A DNA stretch of 64,000 nucleotides. Origin: Siphonodentalium dalli. Lineage: Eukaryota > Mollusca > Scaphopoda > Gadilida > Siphonodentaliidae. Each line of letters opens with the position of its first letter. The stretch's first letter is position 1. The position numbers and the translations under genes are program-made. Positions 31,901 through 46,900 of the stretch are shown piece by piece. The notes under the pieces are model-generated. The model saw only the letters and a list, made by a program, of their open reading frames with translations. It ran no database searches and was not told the origin of the DNA. The DNA is taken from NCBI GenBank assembly GCA_032622095.1, contig CP136069.1, forward strand, positions 19,233,326-19,297,325. Direction: 5' to 3'.

Positions 31901-34900
31901 TGTATATGGTTATTGGTGATTTTTCAGATGATGGGTACTTTTTCATGACATCATATGCTCCTTGAATCTTAGCTGAAAAGGCTGATATTGTGACATTACA
32001 CAGTATACAACAAGATTAGATATTCAGTCTTTCTTATTCACAAGTGTGAAATATAATAATACAGGTTTCCTTGGTCATATTTCACTTGACAACATATTGT
32101 TCATGTGATGTCATAACCTTGTAAAGCTTTCCCTTAATGCTAAATAAGACTTGGAATTTTTTAACCCATAGTTTTGGGAGAGTATTAAAGATAGTTGTTG
32201 TATGAAATATTATGTTTTATTTTGATATCTGAGGAAAATATGCATCTCATAATATATTTATACAACATTTTAGCATTTCAGACCTTTTTCAAGCTATAGA
32301 TGATGGTTGAATATATCCATTTTTTCACTACGTCAAGCATAACGTCATTGGGTTCTGAAAGACCCAAAAGGGGTGAAATCATGGGGGTGCATGTAAATCC
32401 CCACCCAATCTTGCTGCCTGTGATTGCAATAACGCATGGGGTGTAATATATCATTTTAAGCGGTATAATGCAGAGAATATGGAGGTGTGGTCCCTATTAA
32501 AGATTAATAAAATTGCATTTCCCTTAAGGTGACACTCCACAGTTTCGAATTATCAGTAGGGGTAAATTTCTTAGAATAGAGTACCAGTGTTTTCTGTCAC
32601 CATGGGTGTGGTATGTTTATTGAGAGAAGGTTAGTTATGAATTTGTGGATTTTTAGAGGATGTCTTTGAGTTTTGAAAAATATTGTTTCAGGTGACCTTG
32701 ACCCCACCAGTTTGAAGTGGTAGCGATTTCTGCGAAACAGTGGCTCCAGACACCAGCGTGACATTTTAGCACCTAAAATTTGTCATCTGCATGAAAAATA
32801 TTTTTAAAAAACTTACAGTGGTGAGAAGTTTGAAATTTTTTGATATTTTTGTGAGGAAACAGTGTTCTTCCAGACAACATAGGCGGCTATACCATAGATC
32901 TTCTGGTTTTTGTGTCCCACGAGCCTGAAAATCGCTTATTTTGGTCATTTTTGCATCAAAATTTCATTTTTCAGGCACACAATCAAGGGGCATAACTCTT
33001 GCTACCCCCATTAAAATGACAAATCTGTACCAAAATCTTTAAGCCTAGTATGTGCTCAACCCAGGTATATATACATTGTATATGTGTTGTGGGATCACAT
33101 TTCTGTTATTTTTCATTGAATTGATGCCCCCTTATTTTTCACCAATCCCTGCAGAAACTGTGGAGTGTCACCTTCAAGACCAGCAAATAGCACCATTTTC
33201 ATCTGTCAACTTGACAAATATTGTTACTGAAAATCATTTTTTAGCAAACCTGTTCAGTTAGAAGGAACATTTTATGGTAGATACACCATTCTTCTATGCA
33301 TATTCCAATACAGGTTGTCTTTAATCATATAAATTGGTGGGGATATGGAGTCTTGGAGCAGTGGGGGGGGGGGGGGGGTGGTGGTGGTGGTTCATGTATA
33401 TGGTTATTGGTGATTTTTCAGATGATGGGTACTTTTTCATGACATCATATGCTCCTTGAATCTTAGCTGAAAAGGCTGATATTGTGACATTACACAGTAT
33501 ACAACAAGATTAGATATTCAGTCTTTCTTATTCACAAGTGTGAAATATAATAATACAGGTTTCCTTGGTCATATTTCACTTGACAACATATTGTTCATGT
33601 GATGTCATAACCTTGTAAAGCTTTCCCTTAATGCTAAATAAGACTTGGAATTTTTTAACCCATAGTTTTGGGAGAGTATTAAAGATAGTTGTTGTATGAA
33701 ATATTATGTTTTATTTTGATATCTGAGGAAAATATGCATCTCATAATATATTTATACAACATTTTAGCATTTCAGACCTTTTTCAAGCTATAGATGATGG
33801 TTGAATATATCCATTTTTTCACTACGTCAAGCATAACGTCATTGGGTTCTGAAAGACCCAAAAGGGGTGAAATCATGGGGGTGCATGTAAATCCCCACCC
33901 AATCTTGCTGCCTGTGATTGCAATAACGCATGGGGTGTAATATATCATTTTAAGCGGTATAATGCAGAGAATATGGAGGTGTGGTCCCTATTAAAGATTA
34001 ATAAAATTGCATTTCCCTTAAGGTGACACTCCACAGTTTCGAATTATCAGTAGGGGTAAATTTCTTAGAATAGAGTACCAGTGTTTTCTGTCACCATGGG
34101 TGTGGTATGTTTATTGAGAGAAGGTTAGTTATGAATTTGTGGATTTTTAGAGGATGTCTTTGAGTTTTGAAAAATATTGTTTCAGGTGACCTTGACCCCA
34201 CCAGTTTGAAGTGGTAGCGATTTCTGCGAAACAGTGGCTCCAGACACCAGCGTGACATTTTAGCACCTAAAATTTGTCATCTGCATGAAAAATATTTTTA
34301 AAAAACTTACAGTGGTGAGAAGTTTGAAATTTTTTGATATTTTTGTGAGGAAACAGTGTTCTTCCAGACAACATAGGCGGCTATACCATAGATCTTCTGG
34401 TTTTTGTGTCCCACGAGCCTGAAAATCGCTTATTTTGGTCATTTTTGCATCAAAATTTCATTTTTCAGGCACACAATCAAGGGGCATAACTCTTGCTACC
34501 CCCATTAAAATGACAAATCTGTACCAAAATCTTTAAGCCTAGTATGTGCTCAACCCAGGTATATATACATTGTATATGTGTTGTGGGATCACATTTCTGT
34601 TATTTTTCATTGAATTGATGCCCCCTTATTTTTCACCAATCCCTGCAGAAACTGTGGAGTGTCACCTTCAAGACCAGCAAATAGCACCATTTTCATCTGT
34701 CAACTTGACAAATATTGTTACTGAAAATCATTTTTTAGCAAACCTGTTCAGTTAGAAGGAACATTTTATGGTAGATACACCATTCTTCTATGCATATTCC
34801 AATACAGGTTGTCTTTAATCATATAAATTGGTGGGGATATGGAGTCTTGGAGCAGTGGGGGGGGGGGGGGGGTGGTGGTGGTGGTTCATGTATATGGTTA

Positions 34901-37900
34901 TTGGTGATTTTTCAGATGATGGGTACTTTTTCATGACATCATATGCTCCTTGAATCTTAGCTGAAAAGGCTGATATTGTGACATTACACAGTATACAACA
35001 AGATTAGATATTCAGTCTTTCTTATTCACAAGTGTGAAATATAATAATACAGGTTTCCTTGGTCATATTTCACTTGACAACATATTGTTCATGTGATGTC
35101 ATAACCTTGTAAAGCTTTCCCTTAATGCTAAATAAGACTTGGAATTTTTTAACCCATAGTTTTGGGAGAGTATTAAAGATAGTTGTTGTATGAAATATTA
35201 TGTTTTATTTTGATATCTGAGGAAAATATGCATCTCATAATATATTTATACAACATTTTAGCATTTCAGACCTTTTTCAAGCTATAGATGATGGTTGAAT
35301 ATATCCATTTTTTCACTACGTCAAGCATAACGTCATTGGGTTCTGAAAGACCCAAAAGGGGTGAAATCATGGGGGTGCATGTAAATCCCCACCCAATCTT
35401 GCTGCCTGTGATTGCAATAACGCATGGGGTGTAATATATCATTTTAAGCGGTATAATGCAGAGAATATGGAGGTGTGGTCCCTATTAAAGATTAATAAAA
35501 TTGCATTTCCCTTAAGGTGACACTCCACAGTTTCGAATTATCAGTAGGGGTAAATTTCTTAGAATAGAGTACCAGTGTTTTCTGTCACCATGGGTGTGGT
35601 ATGTTTATTGAGAGAAGGTTAGTTATGAATTTGTGGATTTTTAGAGGATGTCTTTGAGTTTTGAAAAATATTGTTTCAGGTGACCTTGACCCCACCAGTT
35701 TGAAGTGGTAGCGATTTCTGCGAAACAGTGGCTCCAGACACCAGCGTGACATTTTAGCACCTAAAATTTGTCATCTGCATGAAAAATATTTTTAAAAAAC
35801 TTACAGTGGTGAGAAGTTTGAAATTTTTTGATATTTTTGTGAGGAAACAGTGTTCTTCCAGACAACATAGGCGGCTATACCATAGATCTTCTGGTTTTTG
35901 TGTCCCACGAGCCTGAAAATCGCTTATTTTGGTCATTTTTGCATCAAAATTTCATTTTTCAGGCACACAATCAAGGGGCATAACTCTTGCTACCCCCATT
36001 AAAATGACAAATCTGTACCAAAATCTTTAAGCCTAGTATGTGCTCAACCCAGGTATATATACATTGTATATGTGTTGTGGGATCACATTTCTGTTATTTT
36101 TCATTGAATTGATGCCCCCTTATTTTTCACCAATCCCTGCAGAAACTGTGGAGTGTCACCTTCAAGACCAGCAAATAGCACCATTTTCATCTGTCAACTT
36201 GACAAATATTGTTACTGAAAATCATTTTTTAGCAAACCTGTTCAGTTAGAAGGAACATTTTATGGTAGATACACCATTCTTCTATGCATATTCCAATACA
36301 GGTTGTCTTTAATCATATAAATTGGTGGGGATATGGAGTCTTGGAGCAGTGGGGGGGGGGGGGGGGGTGGTGGTGGTGGTTCATGTATATGGTTATTGGT
36401 GATTTTTCAGATGATGGGTACTTTTTCATGACATCATATGCTCCTTGAATCTTAGCTGAAAAGGCTGATATTGTGACATTACACAGTATACAACAAGATT
36501 AGATATTCAGTCTTTCTTATTCACAAGTGTGAAATATAATAATACAGGTTTCCTTGGTCATATTTCACTTGACAACATATTGTTCATGTGATGTCATAAC
36601 CTTGTAAAGCTTTCCCTTAATGCTAAATAAGACTTGGAATTTTTTAACCCATAGTTTTGGGAGAGTATTAAAGATAGTTGTTGTATGAAATATTATGTTT
36701 TATTTTGATATCTGAGGAAAATATGCATCTCATAATATATTTATACAACATTTTAGCATTTCAGACCTTTTTCAAGCTATAGATGATGGTTGAATATATC
36801 CATTTTTTCACTACGTCAAGCATAACGTCATTGGGTTCTGAAAGACCCAAAAGGGGTGAAATCATGGGGGTGCATGTAAATCCCCACCCAATCTTGCTGC
36901 CTGTGATTGCAATAACGCATGGGGTGTAATATATCATTTTAAGCGGTATAATGCAGAGAATATGGAGGTGTGGTCCCTATTAAAGATTAATAAAATTGCA
37001 TTTCCCTTAAGGTGACACTCCACAGTTTCGAATTATCAGTAGGGGTAAATTTCTTAGAATAGAGTACCAGTGTTTTCTGTCACCATGGGTGTGGTATGTT
37101 TATTGAGAGAAGGTTAGTTATGAATTTGTGGATTTTTAGAGGATGTCTTTGAGTTTTGAAAAATATTGTTTCAGGTGACCTTGACCCCACCAGTTTGAAG
37201 TGGTAGCGATTTCTGCGAAACAGTGGCTCCAGACACCAGCGTGACATTTTAGCACCTAAAATTTGTCATCTGCATGAAAAATATTTTTAAAAAACTTACA
37301 GTGGTGAGAAGTTTGAAATTTTTTGATATTTTTGTGAGGAAACAGTGTTCTTCCAGACAACATAGGCGGCTATACCATAGATCTTCTGGTTTTTGTGTCC
37401 CACGAGCCTGAAAATCGCTTATTTTGGTCATTTTTGCATCAAAATTTCATTTTTCAGGCACACAATCAAGGGGCATAACTCTTGCTACCCCCATTAAAAT
37501 GACAAATCTGTACCAAAATCTTTAAGCCTAGTATGTGCTCAACCCAGGTATATATACATTGTATATGTGTTGTGGGATCACATTTCTGTTATTTTTCATT
37601 GAATTGATGCCCCCTTATTTTTCACCAATCCCTGCAGAAACTGTGGAGTGTCACCTTCAAGACCAGCAAATAGCACCATTTTCATCTGTCAACTTGACAA
37701 ATATTGTTACTGAAAATCATTTTTTAGCAAACCTGTTCAGTTAGAAGGAACATTTTATGGTAGATACACCATTCTTCTATGCATATTCCAATACAGGTTG
37801 TCTTTAATCATATAAATTGGTGGGGATATGGAGTCTTGGAGCAGTGGGGGGGGGGGGGGGGTGGTGGTGGTGGTTCATGTATATGGTTATTGGTGATTTT

Positions 37901-40900
37901 TCAGATGATGGGTACTTTTTCATGACATCATATGCTCCTTGAATCTTAGCTGAAAAGGCTGATATTGTGACATTACACAGTATACAACAAGATTAGATAT
38001 TCAGTCTTTCTTATTCACAAGTGTGAAATATAATAATACAGGTTTCCTTGGTCATATTTCACTTGACAACATATTGTTCATGTGATGTCATAACCTTGTA
38101 AAGCTTTCCCTTAATGCTAAATAAGACTTGGAATTTTTTAACCCATAGTTTTGGGAGAGTATTAAAGATAGTTGTTGTATGAAATATTATGTTTTATTTT
38201 GATATCTGAGGAAAATATGCATCTCATAATATATTTATACAACATTTTAGCATTTCAGACCTTTTTCAAGCTATAGATGATGGTTGAATATATCCATTTT
38301 TTCACTACGTCAAGCATAACGTCATTGGGTTCTGAAAGACCCAAAAGGGGTGAAATCATGGGGGTGCATGTAAATCCCCACCCAATCTTGCTGCCTGTGA
38401 TTGCAATAACGCATGGGGTGTAATATATCATTTTAAGCGGTATAATGCAGAGAATATGGAGGTGTGGTCCCTATTAAAGATTAATAAAATTGCATTTCCC
38501 TTAAGGTGACACTCCACAGTTTCGAATTATCAGTAGGGGTAAATTTCTTAGAATAGAGTACCAGTGTTTTCTGTCACCATGGGTGTGGTATGTTTATTGA
38601 GAGAAGGTTAGTTATGAATTTGTGGATTTTTAGAGGATGTCTTTGAGTTTTGAAAAATATTGTTTCAGGTGACCTTGACCCCACCAGTTTGAAGTGGTAG
38701 CGATTTCTGCGAAACAGTGGCTCCAGACACCAGCGTGACATTTTAGCACCTAAAATTTGTCATCTGCATGAAAAATATTTTTAAAAAACTTACAGTGGTG
38801 AGAAGTTTGAAATTTTTTGATATTTTTGTGAGGAAACAGTGTTCTTCCAGACAACATAGGCGGCTATACCATAGATCTTCTGGTTTTTGTGTCCCACGAG
38901 CCTGAAAATCGCTTATTTTGGTCATTTTTGCATCAAAATTTCATTTTTCAGGCACACAATCAAGGGGCATAACTCTTGCTACCCCCATTAAAATGACAAA
39001 TCTGTACCAAAATCTTTAAGCCTAGTATGTGCTCAACCCAGGTATATATACATTGTATATGTGTTGTGGGATCACATTTCTGTTATTTTTCATTGAATTG
39101 ATGCCCCCTTATTTTTCACCAATCCCTGCAGAAACTGTGGAGTGTCACCTTCAAGACCAGCAAATAGCACCATTTTCATCTGTCAACTTGACAAATATTG
39201 TTACTGAAAATCATTTTTTAGCAAACCTGTTCAGTTAGAAGGAACATTTTATGGTAGATACACCATTCTTCTATGCATATTCCAATACAGGTTGTCTTTA
39301 ATCATATAAATTGGTGGGGATATGGAGTCTTGGAGCAGTGGGGGGGGGGGGGGGGTGGTGGTGGTGGTTCATGTATATGGTTATTGGTGATTTTTCAGAT
39401 GATGGGTACTTTTTCATGACATCATATGCTCCTTGAATCTTAGCTGAAAAGGCTGATATTGTGACATTACACAGTATACAACAAGATTAGATATTCAGTC
39501 TTTCTTATTCACAAGTGTGAAATATAATAATACAGGTTTCCTTGGTCATATTTCACTTGACAACATATTGTTCATGTGATGTCATAACCTTGTAAAGCTT
39601 TCCCTTAATGCTAAATAAGACTTGGAATTTTTTAACCCATAGTTTTGGGAGAGTATTAAAGATAGTTGTTGTATGAAATATTATGTTTTATTTTGATATC
39701 TGAGGAAAATATGCATCTCATAATATATTTATACAACATTTTAGCATTTCAGACCTTTTTCAAGCTATAGATGATGGTTGAATATATCCATTTTTTCACT
39801 ACGTCAAGCATAACGTCATTGGGTTCTGAAAGACCCAAAAGGGGTGAAATCATGGGGGTGCATGTAAATCCCCACCCAATCTTGCTGCCTGTGATTGCAA
39901 TAACGCATGGGGTGTAATATATCATTTTAAGCGGTATAATGCAGAGAATATGGAGGTGTGGTCCCTATTAAAGATTAATAAAATTGCATTTCCCTTAAGG
40001 TGACACTCCACAGTTTCGAATTATCAGTAGGGGTAAATTTCTTAGAATAGAGTACCAGTGTTTTCTGTCACCATGGGTGTGGTATGTTTATTGAGAGAAG
40101 GTTAGTTATGAATTTGTGGATTTTTAGAGGATGTCTTTGAGTTTTGAAAAATATTGTTTCAGGTGACCTTGACCCCACCAGTTTGAAGTGGTAGCGATTT
40201 CTGCGAAACAGTGGCTCCAGACACCAGCGTGACATTTTAGCACCTAAAATTTGTCATCTGCATGAAAAATATTTTTAAAAAACTTACAGTGGTGAGAAGT
40301 TTGAAATTTTTTGATATTTTTGTGAGGAAACAGTGTTCTTCCAGACAACATAGGCGGCTATACCATAGATCTTCTGGTTTTTGTGTCCCACGAGCCTGAA
40401 AATCGCTTATTTTGGTCATTTTTGCATCAAAATTTCATTTTTCAGGCACACAATCAAGGGGCATAACTCTTGCTACCCCCATTAAAATGACAAATCTGTA
40501 CCAAAATCTTTAAGCCTAGTATGTGCTCAACCCAGGTATATATACATTGTATATGTGTTGTGGGATCACATTTCTGTTATTTTTCATTGAATTGATGCCC
40601 CCTTATTTTTCACCAATCCCTGCAGAAACTGTGGAGTGTCACCTTCAAGACCAGCAAATAGCACCATTTTCATCTGTCAACTTGACAAATATTGTTACTG
40701 AAAATCATTTTTTAGCAAACCTGTTCAGTTAGAAGGAACATTTTATGGTAGATACACCATTCTTCTATGCATATTCCAATACAGGTTGTCTTTAATCATA
40801 TAAATTGGTGGGGATATGGAGTCTTGGAGCAGTGGGGGGGGGGGGGGGGTGGTGGTGGTGGTTCATGTATATGGTTATTGGTGATTTTTCAGATGATGGG

Positions 40901-43900
40901 TACTTTTTCATGACATCATATGCTCCTTGAATCTTAGCTGAAAAGGCTGATATTGTGACATTACACAGTATACAACAAGATTAGATATTCAGTCTTTCTT
41001 ATTCACAAGTGTGAAATATAATAATACAGGTTTCCTTGGTCATATTTCACTTGACAACATATTGTTCATGTGATGTCATAACCTTGTAAAGCTTTCCCTT
41101 AATGCTAAATAAGACTTGGAATTTTTTAACCCATAGTTTTGGGAGAGTATTAAAGATAGTTGTTGTATGAAATATTATGTTTTATTTTGATATCTGAGGA
41201 AAATATGCATCTCATAATATATTTATACAACATTTTAGCATTTCAGACCTTTTTCAAGCTATAGATGATGGTTGAATATATCCATTTTTTCACTACGTCA
41301 AGCATAACGTCATTGGGTTCTGAAAGACCCAAAAGGGGTGAAATCATGGGGGTGCATGTAAATCCCCACCCAATCTTGCTGCCTGTGATTGCAATAACGC
41401 ATGGGGTGTAATATATCATTTTAAGCGGTATAATGCAGAGAATATGGAGGTGTGGTCCCTATTAAAGATTAATAAAATTGCATTTCCCTTAAGGTGACAC
41501 TCCACAGTTTCGAATTATCAGTAGGGGTAAATTTCTTAGAATAGAGTACCAGTGTTTTCTGTCACCATGGGTGTGGTATGTTTATTGAGAGAAGGTTAGT
41601 TATGAATTTGTGGATTTTTAGAGGATGTCTTTGAGTTTTGAAAAATATTGTTTCAGGTGACCTTGACCCCACCAGTTTGAAGTGGTAGCGATTTCTGCGA
41701 AACAGTGGCTCCAGACACCAGCGTGACATTTTAGCACCTAAAATTTGTCATCTGCATGAAAAATATTTTTAAAAAACTTACAGTGGTGAGAAGTTTGAAA
41801 TTTTTTGATATTTTTGTGAGGAAACAGTGTTCTTCCAGACAACATAGGCGGCTATACCATAGATCTTCTGGTTTTTGTGTCCCACGAGCCTGAAAATCGC
41901 TTATTTTGGTCATTTTTGCATCAAAATTTCATTTTTCAGGCACACAATCAAGGGGCATAACTCTTGCTACCCCCATTAAAATGACAAATCTGTACCAAAA
42001 TCTTTAAGCCTAGTATGTGCTCAACCCAGGTATATATACATTGTATATGTGTTGTGGGATCACATTTCTGTTATTTTTCATTGAATTGATGCCCCCTTAT
42101 TTTTCACCAATCCCTGCAGAAACTGTGGAGTGTCACCTTCAAGACCAGCAAATAGCACCATTTTCATCTGTCAACTTGACAAATATTGTTACTGAAAATC
42201 ATTTTTTAGCAAACCTGTTCAGTTAGAAGGAACATTTTATGGTAGATACACCATTCTTCTATGCATATTCCAATACAGGTTGTCTTTAATCATATAAATT
42301 GGTGGGGATATGGAGTCTTGGAGCAGTGGGGGGGGGGGGGGGGTGGTGGTGGTGGTTCATGTATATGGTTATTGGTGATTTTTCAGATGATGGGTACTTT
42401 TTCATGACATCATATGCTCCTTGAATCTTAGCTGAAAAGGCTGATATTGTGACATTACACAGTATACAACAAGATTAGATATTCAGTCTTTCTTATTCAC
42501 AAGTGTGAAATATAATAATACAGGTTTCCTTGGTCATATTTCACTTGACAACATATTGTTCATGTGATGTCATAACCTTGTAAAGCTTTCCCTTAATGCT
42601 AAATAAGACTTGGAATTTTTTAACCCATAGTTTTGGGAGAGTATTAAAGATAGTTGTTGTATGAAATATTATGTTTTATTTTGATATCTGAGGAAAATAT
42701 GCATCTCATAATATATTTATACAACATTTTAGCATTTCAGACCTTTTTCAAGCTATAGATGATGGTTGAATATATCCATTTTTTCACTACGTCAAGCATA
42801 ACGTCATTGGGTTCTGAAAGACCCAAAAGGGGTGAAATCATGGGGGTGCATGTAAATCCCCACCCAATCTTGCTGCCTGTGATTGCAATAACGCATGGGG
42901 TGTAATATATCATTTTAAGCGGTATAATGCAGAGAATATGGAGGTGTGGTCCCTATTAAAGATTAATAAAATTGCATTTCCCTTAAGGTGACACTCCACA
43001 GTTTCGAATTATCAGTAGGGGTAAATTTCTTAGAATAGAGTACCAGTGTTTTCTGTCACCATGGGTGTGGTATGTTTATTGAGAGAAGGTTAGTTATGAA
43101 TTTGTGGATTTTTAGAGGATGTCTTTGAGTTTTGAAAAATATTGTTTCAGGTGACCTTGACCCCACCAGTTTGAAGTGGTAGCGATTTCTGCGAAACAGT
43201 GGCTCCAGACACCAGCGTGACATTTTAGCACCTAAAATTTGTCATCTGCATGAAAAATATTTTTAAAAAACTTACAGTGGTGAGAAGTTTGAAATTTTTT
43301 GATATTTTTGTGAGGAAACAGTGTTCTTCCAGACAACATAGGCGGCTATACCATAGATCTTCTGGTTTTTGTGTCCCACGAGCCTGAAAATCGCTTATTT
43401 TGGTCATTTTTGCATCAAAATTTCATTTTTCAGGCACACAATCAAGGGGCATAACTCTTGCTACCCCCATTAAAATGACAAATCTGTACCAAAATCTTTA
43501 AGCCTAGTATGTGCTCAACCCAGGTATATATACATTGTATATGTGTTGTGGGATCACATTTCTGTTATTTTTCATTGAATTGATGCCCCCTTATTTTTCA
43601 CCAATCCCTGCAGAAACTGTGGAGTGTCACCTTCAAGACCAGCAAATAGCACCATTTTCATCTGTCAACTTGACAAATATTGTTACTGAAAATCATTTTT
43701 TAGCAAACCTGTTCAGTTAGAAGGAACATTTTATGGTAGATACACCATTCTTCTATGCATATTCCAATACAGGTTGTCTTTAATCATATAAATTGGTGGG
43801 GATATGGAGTCTTGGAGCAGTGGGGGGGGGGGGGGGGTGGTGGTGGTGGTTCATGTATATGGTTATTGGTGATTTTTCAGATGATGGGTACTTTTTCATG

Positions 43901-46900
43901 ACATCATATGCTCCTTGAATCTTAGCTGAAAAGGCTGATATTGTGACATTACACAGTATACAACAAGATTAGATATTCAGTCTTTCTTATTCACAAGTGT
44001 GAAATATAATAATACAGGTTTCCTTGGTCATATTTCACTTGACAACATATTGTTCATGTGATGTCATAACCTTGTAAAGCTTTCCCTTAATGCTAAATAA
44101 GACTTGGAATTTTTTAACCCATAGTTTTGGGAGAGTATTAAAGATAGTTGTTGTATGAAATATTATGTTTTATTTTGATATCTGAGGAAAATATGCATCT
44201 CATAATATATTTATACAACATTTTAGCATTTCAGACCTTTTTCAAGCTATAGATGATGGTTGAATATATCCATTTTTTCACTACGTCAAGCATAACGTCA
44301 TTGGGTTCTGAAAGACCCAAAAGGGGTGAAATCATGGGGGTGCATGTAAATCCCCACCCAATCTTGCTGCCTGTGATTGCAATAACGCATGGGGTGTAAT
44401 ATATCATTTTAAGCGGTATAATGCAGAGAATATGGAGGTGTGGTCCCTATTAAAGATTAATAAAATTGCATTTCCCTTAAGGTGACACTCCACAGTTTCG
44501 AATTATCAGTAGGGGTAAATTTCTTAGAATAGAGTACCAGTGTTTTCTGTCACCATGGGTGTGGTATGTTTATTGAGAGAAGGTTAGTTATGAATTTGTG
44601 GATTTTTAGAGGATGTCTTTGAGTTTTGAAAAATATTGTTTCAGGTGACCTTGACCCCACCAGTTTGAAGTGGTAGCGATTTCTGCGAAACAGTGGCTCC
44701 AGACACCAGCGTGACATTTTAGCACCTAAAATTTGTCATCTGCATGAAAAATATTTTTAAAAAACTTACAGTGGTGAGAAGTTTGAAATTTTTTGATATT
44801 TTTGTGAGGAAACAGTGTTCTTCCAGACAACATAGGCGGCTATACCATAGATCTTCTGGTTTTTGTGTCCCACGAGCCTGAAAATCGCTTATTTTGGTCA
44901 TTTTTGCATCAAAATTTCATTTTTCAGGCACACAATCAAGGGGCATAACTCTTGCTACCCCCATTAAAATGACAAATCTGTACCAAAATCTTTAAGCCTA
45001 GTATGTGCTCAACCCAGGTATATATACATTGTATATGTGTTGTGGGATCACATTTCTGTTATTTTTCATTGAATTGATGCCCCCTTATTTTTCACCAATC
45101 CCTGCAGAAACTGTGGAGTGTCACCTTCAAGACCAGCAAATAGCACCATTTTCATCTGTCAACTTGACAAATATTGTTACTGAAAATCATTTTTTAGCAA
45201 ACCTGTTCAGTTAGAAGGAACATTTTATGGTAGATACACCATTCTTCTATGCATATTCCAATACAGGTTGTCTTTAATCATATAAATTGGTGGGGATATG
45301 GAGTCTTGGAGCAGTGGGGGGGGGGGGGGGGTGGTGGTGGTGGTTCATGTATATGGTTATTGGTGATTTTTCAGATGATGGGTACTTTTTCATGACATCA
45401 TATGCTCCTTGAATCTTAGCTGAAAAGGCTGATATTGTGACATTACACAGTATACAACAAGATTAGATATTCAGTCTTTCTTATTCACAAGTGTGAAATA
45501 TAATAATACAGGTTTCCTTGGTCATATTTCACTTGACAACATATTGTTCATGTGATGTCATAACCTTGTAAAGCTTTCCCTTAATGCTAAATAAGACTTG
45601 GAATTTTTTAACCCATAGTTTTGGGAGAGTATTAAAGATAGTTGTTGTATGAAATATTATGTTTTATTTTGATATCTGAGGAAAATATGCATCTCATAAT
45701 ATATTTATACAACATTTTAGCATTTCAGACCTTTTTCAAGCTATAGATGATGGTTGAATATATCCATTTTTTCACTACGTCAAGCATAACGTCATTGGGT
45801 TCTGAAAGACCCAAAAGGGGTGAAATCATGGGGGTGCATGTAAATCCCCACCCAATCTTGCTGCCTGTGATTGCAATAACGCATGGGGTGTAATATATCA
45901 TTTTAAGCGGTATAATGCAGAGAATATGGAGGTGTGGTCCCTATTAAAGATTAATAAAATTGCATTTCCCTTAAGGTGACACTCCACAGTTTCGAATTAT
46001 CAGTAGGGGTAAATTTCTTAGAATAGAGTACCAGTGTTTTCTGTCACCATGGGTGTGGTATGTTTATTGAGAGAAGGTTAGTTATGAATTTGTGGATTTT
46101 TAGAGGATGTCTTTGAGTTTTGAAAAATATTGTTTCAGGTGACCTTGACCCCACCAGTTTGAAGTGGTAGCGATTTCTGCGAAACAGTGGCTCCAGACAC
46201 CAGCGTGACATTTTAGCACCTAAAATTTGTCATCTGCATGAAAAATATTTTTAAAAAACTTACAGTGGTGAGAAGTTTGAAATTTTTTGATATTTTTGTG
46301 AGGAAACAGTGTTCTTCCAGACAACATAGGCGGCTATACCATAGATCTTCTGGTTTTTGTGTCCCACGAGCCTGAAAATCGCTTATTTTGGTCATTTTTG
46401 CATCAAAATTTCATTTTTCAGGCACACAATCAAGGGGCATAACTCTTGCTACCCCCATTAAAATGACAAATCTGTACCAAAATCTTTAAGCCTAGTATGT
46501 GCTCAACCCAGGTATATATACATTGTATATGTGTTGTGGGATCACATTTCTGTTATTTTTCATTGAATTGATGCCCCCTTATTTTTCACCAATCCCTGCA
46601 GAAACTGTGGAGTGTCACCTTCAAGACCAGCAAATAGCACCATTTTCATCTGTCAACTTGACAAATATTGTTACTGAAAATCATTTTTTAGCAAACCTGT
46701 TCAGTTAGAAGGAACATTTTATGGTAGATACACCATTCTTCTATGCATATTCCAATACAGGTTGTCTTTAATCATATAAATTGGTGGGGATATGGAGTCT
46801 TGGAGCAGTGGGGGGGGGGGGGGGGTGGTGGTGGTGGTTCATGTATATGGTTATTGGTGATTTTTCAGATGATGGGTACTTTTTCATGACATCATATGCT